Positions 10,130 through 19,808 of a DNA stretch of 64,000 nucleotides are shown piece after piece; the first letter of the stretch is position 1, and each line of letters begins with the position of its first letter. The position numbers and the translations under genes were made by a program. The stretch is from Tissierellia bacterium (lineage in GTDB: Bacteria; Bacillota; Clostridia; Tissierellales; Sedimentibacteraceae). The stretch spans positions 62,001-126,000 of the forward strand of contig JAQVWY010000001.1 in assembly GCA_028709465.1 (NCBI GenBank), in the 5' to 3' direction. The notes under the pieces are model-generated. The model searched no databases. It had not been told where the DNA came from and was given only the letters and a program-made list of their open reading frames with translations.

Positions 10130-10825
10130 TTAGTTGAAAGTTATTTTTAAATTCTTTACATTAACTTTAAAAATACTAGCTATATCTTCAATGTTTCCAA
10201 TATATATTTTTTTATTTTTTATGTTTTCATCATAATTTTTAATTAAGATTCTATATTCTTTTTGATACTCATATCTTTTATCTTTTATAAAATTATTTAG
10301 ATATCCATTATAACTTTTAAAATCTTCATATAAAACCAAATTGTTTTTACTAATTAAATTTAATTTATTTATTTTAATTTTTACCCTTTTCAAAAATTCT
10401 TCTATATCTTTTATAAAAACAAAGTATTCTCCAAAGTTATACATTTTTTCATCCATAACAATTTCTTTAGGATAATTTTTGGTTTTAGGAATACTAAAAG
10501 AATATAAAGAATATATCAAATGATAAAGATTGTTATTGAAAGTAATATCAGCATATTGAAATAATTCTTTATGCGAATATTTTATATTATTAATAGTAAT
10601 ATAAGTGTTTTCTGGGTCTAATATAATACTTAGTCCTTCTTTTTTATCATATCTTCCGTCATGATTTATTTTTTTATCTTTAAAATATGATATACTATTA
10701 AAAAACATTTCTCCTTTTTTTATAAAATTTTCCATGTGTTCTTTTTCTCCAAATTTTACAAAACCATAAATACTATAAACAATACTCTTAATTTTTATTT
10801 CCCCCTTTTTCCATATTTCCATCAA
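10130..10825 (-). CDS. hypothetical protein
   Basis: 231 aa; GEMFFNSISYFKD..GRYDKKEGL and YEYQKEYRIL motifs. Confidence 0.65.
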   Translation of the reverse strand: MMEIWKKGEIKIKSIVYSIYGFVKFGEKEHMENFIKKGEMFFNSISYFKDKKINHDGRYDKKEGLSIILDPENTYITINNIKYSHKELFQYADITFNNNLYHLIYSLYSFSIPKTKNYPKEIVMDEKMYNFGEYFVFIKDIEEFLKRVKIKINKLNLISKNNLVLYEDFKSYNGYLNNFIKDKRYEYQKEYRILIKNYDENIKNKKIYIGNIEDIASIFKVNVKNLKITFN

Positions 10826-10839
10826 TCCTGCATTCTATA

Positions 10840-11112
10840 TTAATATTCAGACATTAAACTATCATCAACATATTCTAAAAATTTATCTGACAATACAGCA
10901 ATATTATTTATACACTTTTTACATATATCAAGATGACAATCATTTACATCATATACTTTACTTATATATTTTCCTTCTTCATCTTTTTCTCTAAAAGAAA
11001 TATTTATAGTAAAAAATCGCTCATTAGTTATATCTTCTTTGCAATTATCACAAGTTATTTTAGTAATTGCTTCAGTTTCGTAATATACTTTTTTAGTTTC
11101 TCTTTCTCTCAT
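10840..11112 (-). CDS. zinc-ribbon-like hypothetical protein
   Basis: ITCDNCKED...CKKC. Confidence 0.55.
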   Translation of the reverse strand: MRERETKKVYYETEAITKITCDNCKEDITNERFFTINISFREKDEEGKYISKVYDVNDCHLDICKKCINNIAVLSDKFLEYVDDSLMSEY

Positions 11113-11141
11113 TTATTTCTCCTTTCAAATTTGTTCCAAAG

Positions 11142-11579
11142 TTATATTTCGTTGAAATAATGTTTATATTCTTCTTCTAAACCTTTTAACTTATATTTAC
11201 TCAATTCTTTTTTAGCTTCTAGCCAATCAGCCTCAGTAATAAATATATTTTCCCTTTCTAGTCTTTTTCTTTCTGATTTTATATGTTGCAAATTTTTATA
11301 AGCATTTGTATTTATTAATTTATATTCTTCGCTTGTGGTTGGTATATAATCTTCATATTCATTTCTACCTGTACAAATTTGACTATCATATAATTCACAA
11401 TGATAGTTGTACCACAACCATAATTTATATGCTTCTTGATATGATTCAGATGGTTTAAACCATTCACAAAGATATTCTCTTTTGAAAGGTTCAATATCTT
11501 TTAAAGCTTCTTCCATAGATATGATTTTGGATTTCTTTTTATGTAATTCATTCATATCTAATTTTTTATATTCTTCCAT
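11142..11579 (-). CDS. hypothetical protein
   Basis: 145 aa ORF with RBS. Confidence 0.6.
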   Translation of the reverse strand: MEEYKKLDMNELHKKKSKIISMEEALKDIEPFKREYLCEWFKPSESYQEAYKLWLWYNYHCELYDSQICTGRNEYEDYIPTTSEEYKLINTNAYKNLQHIKSERKRLERENIFITEADWLEAKKELSKYKLKGLEEEYKHYFNEI

Positions 11580-11612
11580 TATTCTCCTTTCACTTTGTAT
11601 GAAAATCTAATT

Positions 11613-12008
11613 CTAATCACTTATTAATAAATTCCATAACTCAGCATCATTATTATTTTTATATTCAATAAAACCGATAACGAACCAATCGTCACAATTA
11701 CCATGTATAGGATTTTCATAATTATCAATATAATTACCTGATTCATCAATCCATCCATAGCCTATTTCATCTTTAAAATCTTCTATATTTGATTCATTTC
11801 CAATCCATAAATAAGGTTTCATTATTTTGATATTGGCTTCATTATTAAATCTTTTGTCAATAATAAAACACAAATATTGAGTGTGTGAATTATAAATTGC
11901 TTTTTCATTTTTATCTTTAAATATACAATCATTTACAGGAAATTTTGTATTTAAATACTTATAAATATCGTTTAAGTTTTGTATAGTCATAATATTACTT
12001 CCTTTCAA
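11613..12008 (-). CDS. hypothetical protein
   Basis: 131 aa ORF. Confidence 0.6.
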   Translation of the reverse strand: MKGSNIMTIQNLNDIYKYLNTKFPVNDCIFKDKNEKAIYNSHTQYLCFIIDKRFNNEANIKIMKPYLWIGNESNIEDFKDEIGYGWIDESGNYIDNYENPIHGNCDDWFVIGFIEYKNNNDAELWNLLISD

Positions 12009-12014
12009 TCAAAT

Positions 12015-12338
12015 CTAGTTTTTATTTAAAGTTTTTATTGCAATTAAACTAACTTCTGGTGTAGATGAAATATCATATTTTATTTCAATATCATATCTAA
12101 CAACCTCATTCTCATATAAATCTTCAAGTTTAATTAGTGATATTCTAAAACTATCTTCAAATTCTTTTGTAACAATTTTATAATTATTTCTTCTCAAATC
12201 ATCATATAAAAGAAATATATCAAAATTTGTAGCGTTATTAGGTATAGATATTCCGGCATGGTTAAGTAGATTCTTTGTGCAATCATTAATCATTTCATTT
12301 CTTTTTTCAATAAACTTATTCATTAATTTTTTAAACAT
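12015..12338 (-). CDS. hypothetical protein
   Basis: 107 aa ORF with RBS. Confidence 0.55.
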   Translation of the reverse strand: MFKKLMNKFIEKRNEMINDCTKNLLNHAGISIPNNATNFDIFLLYDDLRRNNYKIVTKEFEDSFRISLIKLEDLYENEVVRYDIEIKYDISSTPEVSLIAIKTLNKN

Positions 12339-12357
12339 ATTTATTCTCCTTTATTTA

Positions 12358-12822
12358 TTAAGCTGAAATATTCGCTATAATTCCATAATCAGGAACTTCT
12401 TTTTTGACCTCTATATAACCATACTTTTTCAACCATTTTTTATTAATTCGCTTTTGTCTATGTTTACGTTTTTGTACTTTGATAGTTATAGTTTTTGTTG
12501 GTTTAATTATAGGTGTACCATATAAAAATCTATGAGATAAAAGAAAATTATCTGCCCTTTCTTCATCTTCAAATTTTATTTTATATGTGGGTATAGAATA
12601 CTTATAAAAATCTTCTCTAAGTTCTCTATAAGGTTCTAATTGTCTATGTAATTCTTCCAACTTTGATTTAGTCAAAGGTTCGTTTGCCATTGTGCAAGTA
12701 CTTGTAGCAGAATTAATATCTCCAAATATTGAAGACATTAATGAATTCATTACATCTTCTTCTAATTTCTTAATTACTTCCTCTTTAATTCCGTAATCAC
12801 ATTCAAATAAAAATTTTTCCAC
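12358..12822 (-). CDS. hypothetical protein
   Basis: 154 aa ORF with RBS. Confidence 0.6.
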   Translation of the reverse strand: MEKFLFECDYGIKEEVIKKLEEDVMNSLMSSIFGDINSATSTCTMANEPLTKSKLEELHRQLEPYRELREDFYKYSIPTYKIKFEDEERADNFLLSHRFLYGTPIIKPTKTITIKVQKRKHRQKRINKKWLKKYGYIEVKKEVPDYGIIANISA

Positions 12823-13029
12823 TAAATCACCTCCAATGGTTTATTTATTTAGATTGTATTAATTGTCCTAAATATATTATTGTTTCAAACAATCTGTTTA
12901 TTTCTTCCTTTGACAACTGTTTATTATTTTTATAATACTCGGTATATAATTCATTAAATTCTTTTACTGCTAAATACATTTTTTACTCCTTCCTATTTGA
13001 ATAAAAAGCTCATTTAGTATTAATTCTAT

Positions 13030-13212
13030 TTACCAATTAAATCTTTTATCTTTTTCTGAGTCCAGCCATTCTTTTAATTGATTACCTCTAAAAACCATTT
13101 TACTCAATTCTTTTTTAAATAATCTACATTCTTCTCTTGGGTGATTATCATATGTAAGAAGCATTATTGTATCAGCTATTATTTCACCAAAGAAATATTC
13201 TCTATTAGTCAT
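13030..13212 (-). CDS. hypothetical protein
   Basis: ORF with RBS. Confidence 0.5.
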   Translation of the reverse strand: MTNREYFFGEIIADTIMLLTYDNHPREECRLFKKELSKMVFRGNQLKEWLDSEKDKRFNW

Positions 13213-13250
13213 TTATTTATTACCTCCTTTCAATCAAACATTGATTCTGT

Positions 13251-13508
13251 TTAAATTTCTTCTTCTTCAATCTCATTTTCTCCGCATAATTTACAGCTAT
13301 CATGTAATAGCCATGCTAACCATTTATCATTACTTTCTTTTTCTAACCAAAACTGTGCTGTATTTACTTCTAAGTATGTACATTCTACAACAGGAGCATA
13401 ATAATAACTCGTATATGGTATTTTTATATGTTGAATTTCTTTATAATAAGGGCATTGACCATTTGTATCATAACAGTAATGACCTTTTGGTATTTTACTT
13501 TTATCCAT
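13251..13508 (-). CDS. small Cys-rich hypothetical protein
   Basis: ORF with RBS. Confidence 0.55.
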   Translation of the reverse strand: MDKSKIPKGHYCYDTNGQCPYYKEIQHIKIPYTSYYYAPVVECTYLEVNTAQFWLEKESNDKWLAWLLHDSCKLCGENEIEEEEI

Positions 13509-13523
13509 GTTTATTTTTCCTTT

Positions 13524-14300
13524 CTATAATTTATTTGAAATTTCCATTTGGTGCAAACTAACTTTCCTAGTATATTTCTGTTTTGGTTTTTTCTTTTTAA
13601 TAAATTTTTTATAATCGTAACGTAACCACGTGTATATCTTGTGGTATCTTTCATATGTATAATTAGGATTATTTTTATTGTACCAACTATTTAAACTTGA
13701 TGTATGCTTACTTGAATTACATGTTTGACAAGAAGGTACGGTATTTTTAATATCATTTCTTCCTTGGTCTATTACATGCTCTTTATGGAAATCAATCCAT
13801 CTCCATTTACCCCTTCTAAAAATAAAATGTTCCTCAATCGGCATTCCACAATAAGCACACCTGTGGTTGAAATAAAATTTACAGTCATCCCATTCTTTAT
13901 CACTTATTTTATGTTCTTTTGCTTTTCGTTTTTCTCTAGCTTTTTGAGAGCTTAATTTACCAGACTCAGTTCTTTGCCATTCTGTTTGCTTTCCTTCTAG
14001 TTGTCTTTGTTTAACACGTTTATTTACATCTTCTCTAACTTCTGGTTTACTATTCCATTTTTTAGTACTTTTCTTTCTTTTAAATGGATTTTGTTTTTCT
14101 CTTTCAAAATTGGTTTCACTTTGACATTTTTTACATTGTGAACTATATCCTAACTCTGATTTACTTTTATTTCTAAGATAGAAGTTTTCACTTTCATTTT
14201 TCCACTCATTACATGTTGAACAAAATCTTTCAACAATTCCATTAATTTCTCTATGTAATCTATTCCAATATTCTTCTTTTTTCTTTTTATAATTACCCAT
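13524..14300 (-). CDS. HNH endonuclease
   Basis: CAYCGMPI...DFHKEHVIDQGRNDIKNTVPSCQTCNSSK. Confidence 0.85.
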   Translation of the reverse strand: MGNYKKKKEEYWNRLHREINGIVERFCSTCNEWKNESENFYLRNKSKSELGYSSQCKKCQSETNFEREKQNPFKRKKSTKKWNSKPEVREDVNKRVKQRQLEGKQTEWQRTESGKLSSQKAREKRKAKEHKISDKEWDDCKFYFNHRCAYCGMPIEEHFIFRRGKWRWIDFHKEHVIDQGRNDIKNTVPSCQTCNSSKHTSSLNSWYNKNNPNYTYERYHKIYTWLRYDYKKFIKKKKPKQKYTRKVSLHQMEISNKL

Positions 14301-14409
14301 TTAACCTCCATAGTTTATTTATACTCTTTATAAGTTTGAATGAAGTAATGCTTTCATTGAACTTTTAAATCCCTACCACATATAGGACAATAATTAATTT
14401 TTATTGTTC

Positions 14410-14593
14410 CTATAGACATTTCATTTTTATTGTACTCCTTATATCATTATAGTTTTTTAATATGAAATCCCCACAAATAGGTGACTCTCCTTGTAATGAC
14501 CATATAGCAGGACAGCTTTCTTCATATTCAAAATACTCGCAATCTTTACATTTATATTTTTTGACTTAATATTTTATAATCTTTTTCGCTCAT
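14410..14593 (-). pseudogene. small Cys-rich ORF split by a frameshift in an A run
   Basis: MSEKDYKILSQKI* in one frame, KYKCKDCEYFEYEESCPAIWSLQGESPICGDF in the next, junction in AAAAAA. Confidence 0.45.
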
Positions 14594-14892
14594 TATTCTT
14601 CCTCATTCCACTCATCTACAATTTGTTGTCTAATTTCTTGTGGAATATCTAATCCAAAACAAGCTTTAAATTTTCCTATATTATCTATTTCAATTTCTTC
14701 ATGGATTAATCTGTCTCCATGATAAGTAGCCGGAATAATTAAAACACAAGTCTCATCAAATGCTCTTAATAATTCTGAACCAATTTCAGAAAGTGTTTCC
14801 ATTTGTTTTATTCCGTTTTCTAGTGAGTCAAGTTCTCTTTGATTAATAATACCATTTCTTAAATGTTTTATTATTATTTCATATCCTTTCAT
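14593..14892 (-). CDS. hypothetical protein
   Basis: 99 aa ORF. Confidence 0.55.
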   Translation of the reverse strand: MKGYEIIIKHLRNGIINQRELDSLENGIKQMETLSEIGSELLRAFDETCVLIIPATYHGDRLIHEEIEIDNIGKFKACFGLDIPQEIRQQIVDEWNEEE

Positions 14893-14975
14893 CTTATAAC
14901 TCCCTTCCGCATTCAGATGGAACTTTTTTAAATTTTAAGCAGTAATTACATCCTTTTCTTTTAGTTACTGAACAA

Positions 14976-15239
14976 TCATAACTCATTTATATTCTCCTTT
15001 TCGTATTCTCTAATATAACATGGTTCTATAGGATTATGGTTTTTATTTATTTCTTTATCACAAAACCATCTGCAATGATTAAAGCAATAACAATAATCAC
15101 AATATCCTTTTTCTTTTGTTTCATTTAACTTAATTATATCAAATTCATTTATTGAGTATTCTTCTACTTTATCCATAAAATCAAATTTAATAGGTGGGTG
15201 TTTATAATCATATGTAATAGTCTTTTTAGATTGTTTCAT
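14976..15239 (-). CDS. small Cys-rich hypothetical protein
   Basis: CDYCYCFNHCRWFC. Confidence 0.5.
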   Translation of the reverse strand: MKQSKKTITYDYKHPPIKFDFMDKVEEYSINEFDIIKLNETKEKGYCDYCYCFNHCRWFCDKEINKNHNPIEPCYIREYEKENINEL

Positions 15240-15281
15240 ATCACACCTCTTTTTAGATAAATTTACACTTTGGTATTAATA

Positions 15282-15479
15282 TTACTCTTTATTATTTACA
15301 GGGAAAATGGCTATTACTTCATTTACATCGAGATAATAAGGTATTGTATGTCCTTCACATTCTTCCCATGAAATTTTTATTAATTTATCATATATATTAA
15401 AATGCATTTTAAAATCTTTACATTTAACTTTTTGCCATCCTTCGTTCTTAAATTTTAATATTATTGTTTTATTTTCCAT
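15282..15479 (-). CDS. hypothetical protein
   Basis: ORF with RBS. Confidence 0.5.
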   Translation of the reverse strand: MENKTIILKFKNEGWQKVKCKDFKMHFNIYDKLIKISWEECEGHTIPYYLDVNEVIAIFPVNNKE

Positions 15480-15538
15480 TTTTACATCTCCTTTAATTTA
15501 TTTTATATTTTAATAACCAAACCAAAGAAAGATTTGGA

Positions 15539-15817
15539 TTAAACTTTATAAGCAAGTTTTATACTTCTTATTCCTAGCCAATTAATGACTTCGCACTTTA
15601 AGTGGAAATCATCATATATAAGGTTTTCTATTTTAGCTTCTTTAGGTATTGTTGCACCATGCAAAGCTCCTATTACCGAATTTCTAATTACAGTTTTTGC
15701 AGATTTTATTTCTTCAATGTAATCTTTCCATGATTCAACTTCAATAACTCTTGATTGATGGTCTATTATTGTATTGTCAACCTGTATAGACAAATTTGTT
15801 TCTATTACTTTTATCAT
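15539..15817 (-). CDS. hypothetical protein
   Basis: ORF with RBS. Confidence 0.55.
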   Translation of the reverse strand: MIKVIETNLSIQVDNTIIDHQSRVIEVESWKDYIEEIKSAKTVIRNSVIGALHGATIPKEAKIENLIYDDFHLKCEVINWLGIRSIKLAYKV

Positions 15818-15888
15818 ATTTTCTCCTTTCTGTTTATATCAATGATTTGTTCTGTACAAAGGAATTATTGTTCCAGTGAAAACATTTT

Positions 15889-16236
15889 TTAATTTTCCCT
15901 TTTATAATAAGAAATTATTTTGTAAATGTGTTTATTAATATGTCTATTAATTTTAAAATTTTTACTTTTTTTATATTTTCTAAACATTAATTCTTTACCC
16001 CAAATAGCATCAATATAATCCCATGTTTTACTTAATCTATCCCAACGATGTACTACAACATATGCTAATTTACATCCTTCTAATTCAAATTCATATAATA
16101 AATATACCTTTGTTTCAGGTTGTTTAAATACTGTCCATGATAAGGAATTCATATCATTAGGCATTTCTTTAGGAATATTTAATTGTTTTTTAATTTCTTT
16201 ATATTTAGAATAGTCTATTTTAGAGAAATCTATCAT
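15889..16236 (-). CDS. hypothetical protein
   Basis: ORF with RBS. Confidence 0.55.
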   Translation of the reverse strand: MIDFSKIDYSKYKEIKKQLNIPKEMPNDMNSLSWTVFKQPETKVYLLYEFELEGCKLAYVVVHRWDRLSKTWDYIDAIWGKELMFRKYKKSKNFKINRHINKHIYKIISYYKREN

Positions 16237-16303
16237 AAAATAATATCTCCTTTTTAAGATATTTAAGTGAAAGGTTTAAATTTATACAAAATTTATTACT
16301 ATA

Positions 16304-16843
16304 TTAAGCTATATTAGCAAATTCTTCTTTTAGCAAATCTTTAACTTTATTAATATGCCATGTTAAATTTTGTTGTTTTACATTATGTATTTTGCCTACA
16401 TAGGAGTATTTTTCACCTTTTATTATACAATATTTTATTATATCTCTTTGTATTTCATTTTTCACTTTACTATTTAATATTTCTAATAAATCGTGTAAAC
16501 AATAATTATAGTTTGATTTTACATTTAATATATTTTCAAGTTCATTAATTGAAAATAATTTAGTTTTCCTTTTAATTCTATTTTCTTCTCTTATTTTGTT
16601 TTTTAATTTATATATAATACTATTCCATAAGAATGTTATAAATTTACCTTTAGTTTCATCATAATTATTAAATGCTTCTACAAATGCAATGTTAGCTTCA
16701 CCTTCGGCATCGTCTATGTATTTATATTTATATGAACTAATTAATTTATAAATAGCAGCTTTATTATTTTCATATAATTCATTATAAGCATATGTATCAC
16801 CTGCCTTTGCTAATTTTATTAACTCTTCGTTGGATTTAGTCAT
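16304..16843 (-). CDS. sigma-70-like RNA polymerase sigma factor
   Basis: LIKLAKAGDTYAYNELYENN...AEGEANIAFVEAFNNYDETKGKFITFLWNSIIYKLKNKIREENR resembles sigma region 2. Confidence 0.7.
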   Translation of the reverse strand: MTKSNEELIKLAKAGDTYAYNELYENNKAAIYKLISSYKYKYIDDAEGEANIAFVEAFNNYDETKGKFITFLWNSIIYKLKNKIREENRIKRKTKLFSINELENILNVKSNYNYCLHDLLEILNSKVKNEIQRDIIKYCIIKGEKYSYVGKIHNVKQQNLTWHINKVKDLLKEEFANIA

Positions 16844-16919
16844 TATATTACTCCTTTCTTTTTAGTTTATTTTGTGTTTGTTTAAATTTTTGTATGGTTT
16901 AGTCGTTTTATCTAAACTT

Positions 16920-17375
16920 CTATTCTATTTCTCCCATTGCAATATTCGCTAATTCATCTGCTCTATTATTACCTTTGTTGTCAGCATGACCTTGACATTG
17001 AATAAACTTTATATCTGTAAATCTATTTTTAAGCTCTAATAATTCTTGCCATAGTTCTTTGTTTTCTACAGGTTTCTTTTGTGAATTTCTCCAACCCTTT
17101 TTAATCCATCCTTGAATCCATTCGTTCATCCCTTTAATTACATACTGACTATCCATTGTGACTTCTATTGGTATATCATATCTTTTTAATGTTTTAAGAG
17201 CTTTAATGCAAGAGGTTAATTCCATAATATTATTAGTAGTATCTTTAGTATTCCCGTAGATTTCTTTTGTTTTATCGCCATATGTTATTACTGCACCCCA
17301 CCCTCCTATGTTGTGTTCAAACTGATTGCCTCTGCAACCACCATCACAAAATATGTATATTTTATTCATTATCAT
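16920..17375 (-). CDS. rnhA: ribonuclease HI
   Basis: IFCDGGCRGN, MELTSCIKAL, MDSQYVIKGMNEWIQGW, GHADNKGNNRADELA. Confidence 0.9.
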   Translation of the reverse strand: MIMNKIYIFCDGGCRGNQFEHNIGGWGAVITYGDKTKEIYGNTKDTTNNIMELTSCIKALKTLKRYDIPIEVTMDSQYVIKGMNEWIQGWIKKGWRNSQKKPVENKELWQELLELKNRFTDIKFIQCQGHADNKGNNRADELANIAMGEIE

Positions 17376-17429
17376 TTTCCTTTCTTATATAGAAATATAG
17401 TAAGTAGAAATATTTTCCTCTCTACTACT

Positions 17430-17457
17430 ATTCTATCACGTTTATTTTGTTTGTCAA
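17430..17457 (-). promoter_or_regulatory. sigma-A-type promoter
   Basis: Minus strand TTGACA-N16-TAGAAT. Confidence 0.7.
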
Positions 17458-17477
17458 TGGATTTATTTAATGTTTTA

Positions 17478-19808
17478 TTAAAAGTTTTCTTGAGTATCAT
17501 TTTGTAAATCTTCAGATAGAAAATATTTTAAAAATGTTTGTTTTGTTTTTACTCCACTTCTAGTTGTTGCATATCTCAATGCTTTATTTTCAGCACATAG
17601 AACACAATATTTCTTTGCTCTTGTTAACATAGTATAAACCATTTCTTTATTAAGTAATTTATAATGAGAATAGTCTAAGCCACAGATAACATATTTCATA
17701 CCTGACCCCTGAAGCTTATGACAGGTAATTGCGTAACCTAATCTAATATGAGCCAAATGTTTTTTAGGAATATATATTCTTCCTTTATTATTAAAATCAA
17801 CAATTATTATACGAGATACAAAATCTATATCAACAACAATTCCTAAGTCACCATTGAATATAGGCACTTCATCTCCATATTCATTTAGTGTTTTATAATT
17901 ATTTTTATGGTTGACAACTTTATCACCTATATAGATAGTAAATGGATAGTCACTTTCTTCTCCAATTGATAATCCTTTTTGACTCTTATTTATAACAATT
18001 TCCTGTAAGGAATTATTTAAATAATATGCACTAGCTTTTCCCCTATCTTTCATAGGAACAACAACTTGAATGTCAAAACTATTTTCAGTTTCTAAAAGTA
18101 ACTCTTCAAAATGTTTAATAATTTTATCATGTGTCTTATTTTTATCGGTATAAATGTCTAACTCTAAATCTTCTAGTTCCCCTCTTATTTCTGCACCTGT
18201 AAAGTCTTTATCAATAATTTGTTCTTCAAATCTAATCTTCTTACTTTCAGTAATTATTGCCGATTTAGCTGCTTGCCTATGTATTTTTGTTAATTCAACA
18301 CATTTTATATATTCACTATCTATCATGTCTTTCATGACATTACCGATGCCTATAGCTTCAAGTTGTCCCATATCCCCTAACATTATTAGTTTAGAACCTG
18401 TCTGTATAGCTTGAATTAACTTATAAAATATATCTGCTCCCACCATAGATAATTCATCTAAAATTATAATGTTTGTTGGTAAAGGATTATTTTTATTATA
18501 TGCAAATCCCTTTTCAGGTATATAGCCAAGTAGCCTGTGTATTGTATATCCTTCTACCCCTGTGATTTCTGATAAATTACAACTAGCTCTACCACTTAAT
18601 GCTGTTTGAGCAAAACTATAATCCTGCTTAAATACTTCCAACATTCCTGAAACTGTACTAGATTTTCCAGTTCCTCCAAGTCCTATAATAATAACTATTT
18701 GATTTTCTAATATTGCTTTTATTCCTTCCTTTTGTTCCTCTGTAAATTCCCATCCCTGTCTTTTTTCTTGTTCACTTATTTTTTCTTCCCAATTATCAAA
18801 TACAAACGTGTTGGCTGAACTATTTATTCTTTTTAATTCTTCTGCAATATTTTTTTCTAATGTATAAAATTTCTGTAAAGCTATTTTATCTCTTTCTTCA
18901 TTAGTCCATATCTCATTCGTTTTATTTAATTCCTGTAATGCTTCAATTAAAACATCCTGTGGTAGTTCACATCCTAATGTTCCATCTATTGCACTTAATA
19001 AATCATCTATGTCTACCCATGTATTTCCTGTATTAGCTTCTTCATATAAATAATACTTTATATATGCTTTTACTCTATTAATAGAATATTCTCCAAGTCC
19101 ACTATTTAAAGCCATTTCATCAGCTTTTATCCAGCCAATACCCTCTACTTCATCAATAAGAATATATGGATTTCCTTCTACTTTTGCAATAACTGTATTA
19201 GGACTACCATAAAAATCTACTAATTTATTTATAATGTTTTTAGATAATCCGTATTTATCAAGTCTGACATAAGCTTCAGAATAATCTTTACTTGATTCAT
19301 ACTTATCAATTATTTTTATAGCTGTAGGTACGCCTATTCCTTTTATAGTGCATAAGGCTTTTATATCTTTGTTTTCTAATATATCTACAGGATTTTCAAA
19401 GGCTTTAAAAATCTCTACACATTGTCTTTCAGGTAATATTTTTTCTAGAAATTTATACTGGTCATCTTTATTAGTTAACTTAATATCTATACACATGAAA
19501 ACAACTTCGTATTGTATTCCGAATTTTTCATGTTCTTTTTCTTTCCCAATTACCACATAAATATCTTCATCGTTAATTTCGCACATACTACCTGTAAGAG
19601 TTATGCAACCCCATTTATTTACCAGTGGCTCTCCTTGTAAAACATCTAGAACGGTAGCAGAGATTATTCCAAAATCTCCATTACCGATTATTTTATCTTT
19701 AGGAAAAGTTTGTCTTGATAATCTTACTTTACATTTAATTAATATTTCTTCTTCTATATTTTCTTCCTTCAAACCTTCATCTCCTTTATACTGCTTGAAC
19801 CCTATCAT
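17478..19808 (-). CDS. RecD2-like SF1 helicase
   Basis: Walker A GLGGTGKSSTV, Walker B IILDELSMV, HxH region, TCHKLQGSGMKYVICGLD. Confidence 0.85.
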   Translation of the reverse strand: MIGFKQYKGDEGLKEENIEEEILIKCKVRLSRQTFPKDKIIGNGDFGIISATVLDVLQGEPLVNKWGCITLTGSMCEINDEDIYVVIGKEKEHEKFGIQYEVVFMCIDIKLTNKDDQYKFLEKILPERQCVEIFKAFENPVDILENKDIKALCTIKGIGVPTAIKIIDKYESSKDYSEAYVRLDKYGLSKNIINKLVDFYGSPNTVIAKVEGNPYILIDEVEGIGWIKADEMALNSGLGEYSINRVKAYIKYYLYEEANTGNTWVDIDDLLSAIDGTLGCELPQDVLIEALQELNKTNEIWTNEERDKIALQKFYTLEKNIAEELKRINSSANTFVFDNWEEKISEQEKRQGWEFTEEQKEGIKAILENQIVIIIGLGGTGKSSTVSGMLEVFKQDYSFAQTALSGRASCNLSEITGVEGYTIHRLLGYIPEKGFAYNKNNPLPTNIIILDELSMVGADIFYKLIQAIQTGSKLIMLGDMGQLEAIGIGNVMKDMIDSEYIKCVELTKIHRQAAKSAIITESKKIRFEEQIIDKDFTGAEIRGELEDLELDIYTDKNKTHDKIIKHFEELLLETENSFDIQVVVPMKDRGKASAYYLNNSLQEIVINKSQKGLSIGEESDYPFTIYIGDKVVNHKNNYKTLNEYGDEVPIFNGDLGIVVDIDFVSRIIIVDFNNKGRIYIPKKHLAHIRLGYAITCHKLQGSGMKYVICGLDYSHYKLLNKEMVYTMLTRAKKYCVLCAENKALRYATTRSGVKTKQTFLKYFLSEDLQNDTQENF

